A DNA stretch of 64,000 nt from Planococcus sp. ISL-109 (GTDB lineage Bacteria; Bacillota; Bacilli; Bacillales_A; Planococcaceae): positions 1 through 64,000 of the forward strand of contig NZ_JAGGPW010000015.1 in assembly GCF_018613655.1 (NCBI RefSeq), written 5' to 3'. This document shows positions 59,623-64,000 of this stretch, piece after piece. How positions within the stretch are numbered: the stretch's first letter is position 1; each line of letters begins with the position of its first letter. The notes below the pieces were generated by a model. The model did no database searches and had not been told where the DNA came from. It worked only from the letters and a program-made list of their open reading frames with translations. The position numbers and the translations under genes were made by a program.

Positions 59623-60924
59623 TCACAAAACGGCTGTTTCTTGATTGCGCCAAAACCAAATGACTACCGGCACCAGCAATAATGATAACACCCCACCGGC
59701 CAGCGACAGAAACGCAAAACTGGTCCCGGTAACGACCAACCCAGACATGCCGCCGCCCGTCGCTCCGGCAAGTGCGATCAATACGTCCACCGTCCCTTGC
59801 GTCTTCGCCCGCGCTTTCGGCTTTGTCGAATCGACAATCAAAGCGGTGCCGCTGATTAAACCAAAATTCCATCCAAGCCCCAGCAGCGCCAGCGCAATGA
59901 TCAACACGAAGAGCGAATCACCAGGTGCAAATGCCGAGACAAGACCGGCCGCAAGCAAAGTCACCCCTGCCGCGACGACCATGGCGACGCGCCCGACTTT
60001 ATCGACTAAGACGCCGGTAACAAGAGAAGGCAGATACATCGCCGCCACATGGATGCCGATAACCATGCCTATTGCATTCAAGCTATGGCCGTGATGCCCC
60101 ATGTGAACCGGCGTCATCGTCATGATTGCAACCATGACGATTTGAGTGATGACCATGACGGTCGCACCGAGAAAAACACCCCGGCTATTGATTGCAGGTC
60201 CTGACGCTTCTTCTTGCCCCGCTGCTGTTTGATCAAGCTGGAGCTTTTCGCTGATCAAGCGGGAAACCATGAGGGGATCTGGACGCAATAATGCAAACAA
60301 TACAATCCCCGCCACCACATATGCTACACCCGCCAAGATGAACGGTCCGGCAAGTGCCGGCACCCCGATCGATTCTGCGAAACTGCCCATGACACCGACC
60401 AAATTCGGCCCAGCAAATGCGCCGAACGTCGTCGCCACCATCGCGACGCTGATAGCTGTACCGCGCTGTTTGGCCGACGCGAGATCAGTTCCTGCGTAAC
60501 GTGCCTGCAGATTGGTCGCAGTTCCTGCTCCGTAAATGAGCAACGACACAAACAACAGAAAGACATTGCCTGATATCGCAGCAAAAACGACGCCGAACGA
60601 GCCGATACCGCCCGCCAAAAAGCCGGAAGCTAAGCCTGTGCGGCGGCCGAAGCGCTGGGATAAACGCCCGACGACAAGCGCAGCTCCTGCTGACCCGAGC
60701 GTAAAGAGAAAGACCGGAAGTCCAGCATAGCTGTCCGTTCCGAGCATATCGCGCGCGAGCAATGCGCCTACCGTGATCCCGGCAGCTAAACCTGCCCCGC
60801 CGAATATTTGCGATAACATGACAATCCATAAAGTCCGTTTATATAATCCCTGTAATTTTTCTGGGGACTCGATATAGCTTTCAAGCGCTTCACCTGCCGC
60901 TTGCCCTCTTTCGCTAGCCATCAT
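59623..60924 (-). CDS. Major facilitator superfamily transporter
   Basis: About 433 residues, 12 membrane segments. The A-like loop reads VVGRLSQRFGRRTGL (about 81-95) and a related loop VTGVLVDKVGRVAMV lies in the second half. The cytoplasmic middle loop is about residues 215-245. A drug or metabolite exporter by family; no neighbour points to a substrate. ATG ATG doublet start after GGAGG. Confidence 0.82.
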   Translation of the reverse strand: MMASERGQAAGEALESYIESPEKLQGLYKRTLWIVMLSQIFGGAGLAAGITVGALLARDMLGTDSYAGLPVFLFTLGSAGAALVVGRLSQRFGRRTGLASGFLAGGIGSFGVVFAAISGNVFLLFVSLLIYGAGTATNLQARYAGTDLASAKQRGTAISVAMVATTFGAFAGPNLVGVMGSFAESIGVPALAGPFILAGVAYVVAGIVLFALLRPDPLMVSRLISEKLQLDQTAAGQEEASGPAINSRGVFLGATVMVITQIVMVAIMTMTPVHMGHHGHSLNAIGMVIGIHVAAMYLPSLVTGVLVDKVGRVAMVVAAGVTLLAAGLVSAFAPGDSLFVLIIALALLGLGWNFGLISGTALIVDSTKPKARAKTQGTVDVLIALAGATGGGMSGLVVTGTSFAFLSLAGGVLSLLLVPVVIWFWRNQETAVL

Positions 60925-61033
60925 TCGGCCTCCATTCGTGATTATATTAGCAGATTCATTATAGCGTGTTTCGTTTCACTTTGGAGACGGAAATTTCAAC
61001 ATAAAAAAAAGAACCCCTGTCGGCTCTCTTTCA

Positions 61034-61393
61034 TCAAACAGCTTGTTCGCTGCTGTCTTCATATTCGCGGCGCCACTTTCTGAGCGCACGGCGTTTTCTT
61101 GAATCACGCGCTGTAAAACAGTTCGCGCGGCTCAATAACTCCATGCGCTCCGCTTCATGGACCGGATCGACTTGCCCGAGATGCGTCGCCAGAAAATAAT
61201 CCAAAAAACGGATTGCTTCGAGATGCTCTGTTGAGGAAGCTGGTGTTAATCTGTTCAAATTCCGTTTCATGCGCTGCATGTCGGTTGCTTCCGGTTCGTG
61301 GACAACTGAAAACCGTTTGTAGTAGGCCATCATATCAAAGTATAAACCTCGCGTTTCTTTTCGAAGATTGCTTCGGGTGTTAAGCGTGAGCAT
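61034..61393 (-). CDS. Hypothetical protein, 119 residues
   Basis: Soluble, highly charged, with Arg-rich ends (RDSRKRRALRKWRREYED at 97-114) and no signal or membrane segment; two Met-rich helices are likely in the middle. ATG follows AGAGGGGGG, a strong site, which supports it as a real gene. I recognise no family. Neighbours on both sides are separate units. Confidence 0.6.
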   Translation of the reverse strand: MLTLNTRSNLRKETRGLYFDMMAYYKRFSVVHEPEATDMQRMKRNLNRLTPASSTEHLEAIRFLDYFLATHLGQVDPVHEAERMELLSRANCFTARDSRKRRALRKWRREYEDSSEQAV

Positions 61394-61520
61394 GATAATC
61401 CCCCCTCTTGTCGTTTCGTACGGATGTGCAAGTGTCCCGCATATATGCCGGTGCTAAGCAGTTATAGTTTTGTACCCTGTTTAGCGTTTTGCTACACCTG
61501 AAAAGGGAAAGTCCGAAAAG

Positions 61521-61551
61521 AAAAAACACCCGGCATGAAGCCGGATGTTGG
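61521..61551 (-). terminator. Terminator of the glycerate operon
   Basis: Minus-strand stem AACATCCGGC / GCCGGGTGTT with T run beside the permease stop. Confidence 0.88.
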
Positions 61552-61557
61552 AATATC

Positions 61558-62904
61558 TTATACGAGCAGGAACCATAACAGCATCGTGAAGATGATCGTC
61601 GTGACTCCTTGAAGTAAAGTCGCCACTGTCTGCGCTTTATATGCATCCGTAATGGTCATACCGCTGAATTCTTTGACGACCCAGAAAAAACTATCATTGA
61701 CATGGCTGACCGTCATCGCGCCAGCGCCGATTGCCATGACGACGAGCGCCAGTGGAACCGCGCCTTCAATGCCCAGAGTCGGAAGCAGTGGCGCAATCAA
61801 TGTCGACGTGATGACCAGTGCGGCTGTCGATGAGCCTTGTGCCGTTTTCAGTGCTGCGGCAATGAGGAACGGAATGAGCAGGAACAATGAACCGGTCGCA
61901 AAATCGCCGAAGTCCATCGCTGTAATCAGTTCCGCCACTCCAGAATTGGCGATGACGCGCCCAAACGCACCACCAGCACCTGTAATGAGAAGAATCGGCG
62001 CTGCTGCGACCAGCCCTTCACCGATCCAGCCCGACAAAGTTTTTTCGCTATAGTCCGGAAGCAACAGCAAGGCAGCCAATACACCTGCAAGCAGAGCCAC
62101 GGTCGGCGCCCCTAAAAAGGCCAGGAAGCTGGCGACACTTCCTCCGTCTCCGGCAAGATTGGCGATCGAACCGGCAGCGATCAAAACAATCGGCAGCAAA
62201 ATTGGAAGGAACGCATTGAAAGTGGAAGGCATTTTGCCAAACGACGCGACGATTTCTTCATAATCCAGTCCGCCTTCTTCGGTATCTTCAGGCACTTGGA
62301 TTTTCGATGCAAACTTAACTGCCCACAAGTATCCGACCGCGACAGCCGGAACCGCTACGACAAAACCGATTAAAATGATGGTGCCTAAATACGCTTCCGC
62401 GCCGATGTTTCCGGCAGCGGCGATCGGGCCTGGCGTTGGCGGCACTAAAGTGTGCGTCGCGTATAAGCCGGTCGCAAGTGCTACCGACATGGAAGCGATC
62501 GCCACTTTCGCGCGTTTTGCCAGCGCTTTTTTCAAGCTCGACAAAATGACAAATCCGGAATCACAAAAAACCGGGATCGATACGATAAAGCCGATGATCG
62601 ACATCGCCAGCTGCGGGCGCTTTTCACCGATAAACCTTAGCACGACTTCCGCCATCCGGTAAGCCGCACCGGATTTTTCTAGGATGACACCGATGATCGT
62701 CCCGAATACAATGACCAGGCCAATGCCGGCCATCAAGCCGCCAAAGCCCTCATTGACGCTGGCGACGACATCTGCAAGCGGCATGCCGGATGCGATGCCG
62801 ATAAAGAACGCACCGAACAACAGCGAGAGAAACGGATGGACTTTTAATATGGCCGTCAATAAGACGACGAGGACAACACTTAACGCAATAATGAAAAATA
62901 ACAT
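61558..62904 (-). CDS. GntP-family permease, probable glycerate/gluconate importer
   Basis: About 448 residues, 12 to 14 membrane segments. Family motifs SIPVFCDSGFVILSSLKKALAKR (about 109-131), THTLVPPTPGPIAAAG (about 150-165), AALKTAQGSSTAALVITS and SHVNDSFFWVVKEFSGM near 405. It follows glycerate kinase by 14 bp, which points to glycerate as substrate, although the family also takes gluconate. ATG after GGGG. Confidence 0.87.
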   Translation of the reverse strand: MLFFIIALSVVLVVLLTAILKVHPFLSLLFGAFFIGIASGMPLADVVASVNEGFGGLMAGIGLVIVFGTIIGVILEKSGAAYRMAEVVLRFIGEKRPQLAMSIIGFIVSIPVFCDSGFVILSSLKKALAKRAKVAIASMSVALATGLYATHTLVPPTPGPIAAAGNIGAEAYLGTIILIGFVVAVPAVAVGYLWAVKFASKIQVPEDTEEGGLDYEEIVASFGKMPSTFNAFLPILLPIVLIAAGSIANLAGDGGSVASFLAFLGAPTVALLAGVLAALLLLPDYSEKTLSGWIGEGLVAAAPILLITGAGGAFGRVIANSGVAELITAMDFGDFATGSLFLLIPFLIAAALKTAQGSSTAALVITSTLIAPLLPTLGIEGAVPLALVVMAIGAGAMTVSHVNDSFFWVVKEFSGMTITDAYKAQTVATLLQGVTTIIFTMLLWFLLV

Positions 62905-62918
62905 ACACTTACACCCCT

Positions 62919-64000
62919 TTAGTTTATTTTCTGATAAGCAGCAATAACTTGTTTCGTTTTCTGGCGAAGATATTTTTCAGGATGCAAGAACGACTGCTTT
63001 TGGCTAACGGACTCCCCGACAACCGCATGCACTTCTGTAAAATGTTCCTCTAGCGCGTACCGGCTATCCGAGGCGATCATGCCCGAAACGAGAAGCACAG
63101 GCTTTTTGTATCGCGCCGCAAGCTCCGCTACTCCATAAGGCGTTTTACCGGACAAAGTCTGCAAATCCGATTTCCCTTCCCCTGTTAAAACCAAATCGCA
63201 GTTTTCCACATGTTCCAAAAATCCGGAAGCTTCCAGCACAACATCGATTCCGCGGCGCATCTGTGCCGGGAAAAACGCCAAAAACGCGCCTCCCGCACCG
63301 CCTGCCGCTCCTGCCCCCGGATAATCGTGCAGCGCGATACCGGCAACTCTTTCGACTGCATCAGCATAATGGCGCAGGTTATCATCCAAACGCTCGACCA
63401 TTTCTTCCGTCGCCCCTTTTTGCGGACCGAAGACATTCGATGCGCCATTTGGGCCGACCAGTGGATTGTCCACATCGCTCGCGATCAAGAACCGGCATTC
63501 TTGGATGCGCGCGTCAAACTCTGACGCATCAATCTCCGCCAGTCGGCGCAGATCGCCGCCTCCCGGTTTCACCGGCGCGCCTTGTGCATCCAAAAACTTC
63601 ATGCCGAGCGCGCGCAGCATGCCGGTGCCCCCGTCATTCGTCGCACTGCCGCCGAGGCCGATGATGAATTCACGCATTCCGGCATCAAGCGCATGACGGA
63701 TCAATTCGCCCGTTCCTTCTGTCGAAGCGATTTCCGGGTTGCGGTCAATCGATCGAATGAGCGGAAGCCCTGAAGCTTCTGCAATTTCAATGACGCACGT
63801 CTTTCCGTCGCCGAGAATTCCGTAGCCGGCTTTAACGGATCTTCCGAGCGGTCCGGTAACTTGTTGGTGAGTGATATGGCCACCCGTAGCTGCGACCAGG
63901 TTATTCGTCGTGCCTTCGCCCCCATCAGCGAGCGGCAGCTCCACCACTTGCGCGTCCGGCAACACGTCCAAAATTCCAGACTTCATCGCACGTGCCGCCG
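62919..64000 (-). CDS. glxK: Glycerate kinase (5' end beyond the window)
   Basis: At least 360 residues of a glycerate kinase type 1 (GlxK/GarK). The conserved LPLADGGEGTTNNLVAATGG near the visible start, GLGGSATNDGGTGMLRALG and LVLTGEGKSDLQTLSGK are present. The frame stays open to the right edge (AARAMKSGILD), and the family has about 15-25 residues before this point, so the true start lies outside. Makes 2- or 3-phosphoglycerate from glycerate. Operon with the GntP permease. Confidence 0.92.
   Translation of the reverse strand, partial: AARAMKSGILDVLPDAQVVELPLADGGEGTTNNLVAATGGHITHQQVTGPLGRSVKAGYGILGDGKTCVIEIAEASGLPLIRSIDRNPEIASTEGTGELIRHALDAGMREFIIGLGGSATNDGGTGMLRALGMKFLDAQGAPVKPGGGDLRRLAEIDASEFDARIQECRFLIASDVDNPLVGPNGASNVFGPQKGATEEMVERLDDNLRHYADAVERVAGIALHDYPGAGAAGGAGGAFLAFFPAQMRRGIDVVLEASGFLEHVENCDLVLTGEGKSDLQTLSGKTPYGVAELAARYKKPVLLVSGMIASDSRYALEEHFTEVHAVVGESVSQKQSFLHPEKYLRQKTKQVIAAYQKIN

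Noticed and set aside
1-64000. CRISPR arrays, prophage, insertion sequences, tRNA genes
   Set aside because: No regularly spaced repeats, transposase, integrase or phage structural genes and no tRNA cloverleaf were seen on either strand.

Overview
The window looks like chromosomal DNA of a Gram-positive, low-to-mid GC bacterium of the Bacillales, most likely family Planococcaceae (Planococcus or Planomicrobium type). The evidence is GGAGG-type ribosome binding sites, the Bacillus-like gene order moxR / DUF58 / transglutaminase / guaA / pbuG, purine riboswitches, a BirA operator, and a secreted protease closely resembling the cold-active subtilisins S39/S41 of Antarctic Bacillus strains. The organism call is inference; no 16S sequence is included, although the left edge holds the promoters and leader of an rRNA operon that runs off the window leftward. 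I saw no prophage, transposase, CRISPR array or tRNA gene. Most genes are on the minus strand.

Layout. 1-3.8 kb: rrn promoters, then pbuG and guaA, each behind its own guanine-class purine riboswitch. 3.9-8.2 kb: the overlapping trio MoxR ATPase / DUF58 / transglutaminase. 8.5-10.8 kb: NAD salvage operon pncB-nadE. 11.2-17.4 kb: a TRAP transporter operon (dctPQM) with a tartrate/D-malate-type dehydrogenase, an SDR and an aldehyde dehydrogenase. 17.7-19.4 kb: ilvD. 19.6-27.7 kb: a PucR-type regulator, an ectoine-hydrolase-like M24 protein, and a four-gene operon (gamma-family PLP enzyme, M20 amidohydrolase, homoserine dehydrogenase without ACT domain, aldehyde dehydrogenase), read here as a catabolic regulon for ectoine or a similar N-acylated C4 diamino acid.

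28.6-31.4 kb: a three-gene secretion and signalling island of a subtilase, an HTH-TPR (RRNPP/PlcR-like) regulator, and a previously uncalled 47-residue exported propeptide that starts 2 bp after the regulator's stop codon. 31.6-39.7 kb: two GH13 alpha-glucosidases of apparently complementary linkage preference, a MecA-like lipoprotein PBP, pgi, a ROK glucokinase and the 3' remnant of a third glucosidase. 39.8-47.5 kb: bioY under a BirA operator, a PanE-type reductase, membrane proteins, a hydrolase, and a 3-hydroxybutyrate dehydrogenase / GntP permease pair with a divergent LysR regulator. 47.5-54.2 kb: a NaChBac-type sodium channel, an iron alcohol dehydrogenase, a sortase next to its probable MPTTG substrate, an RNase H-like protein, a 34-codon small ORF, ktrA and cysK. 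54.3-64 kb: an SsuBCA-like ABC transporter, a Na/Pi symporter, a YusW-domain lipoprotein, an MFS exporter, and a glycerate-type permease with glycerate kinase, cut by the right edge.

The two parts most likely to hold undescribed biology are the peptide-receptor-protease island (28677-31399) and the PucR / M24 / PLP / M20 / homoserine dehydrogenase / ALDH regulon (19612-27715). Both are inferred from sequence only.
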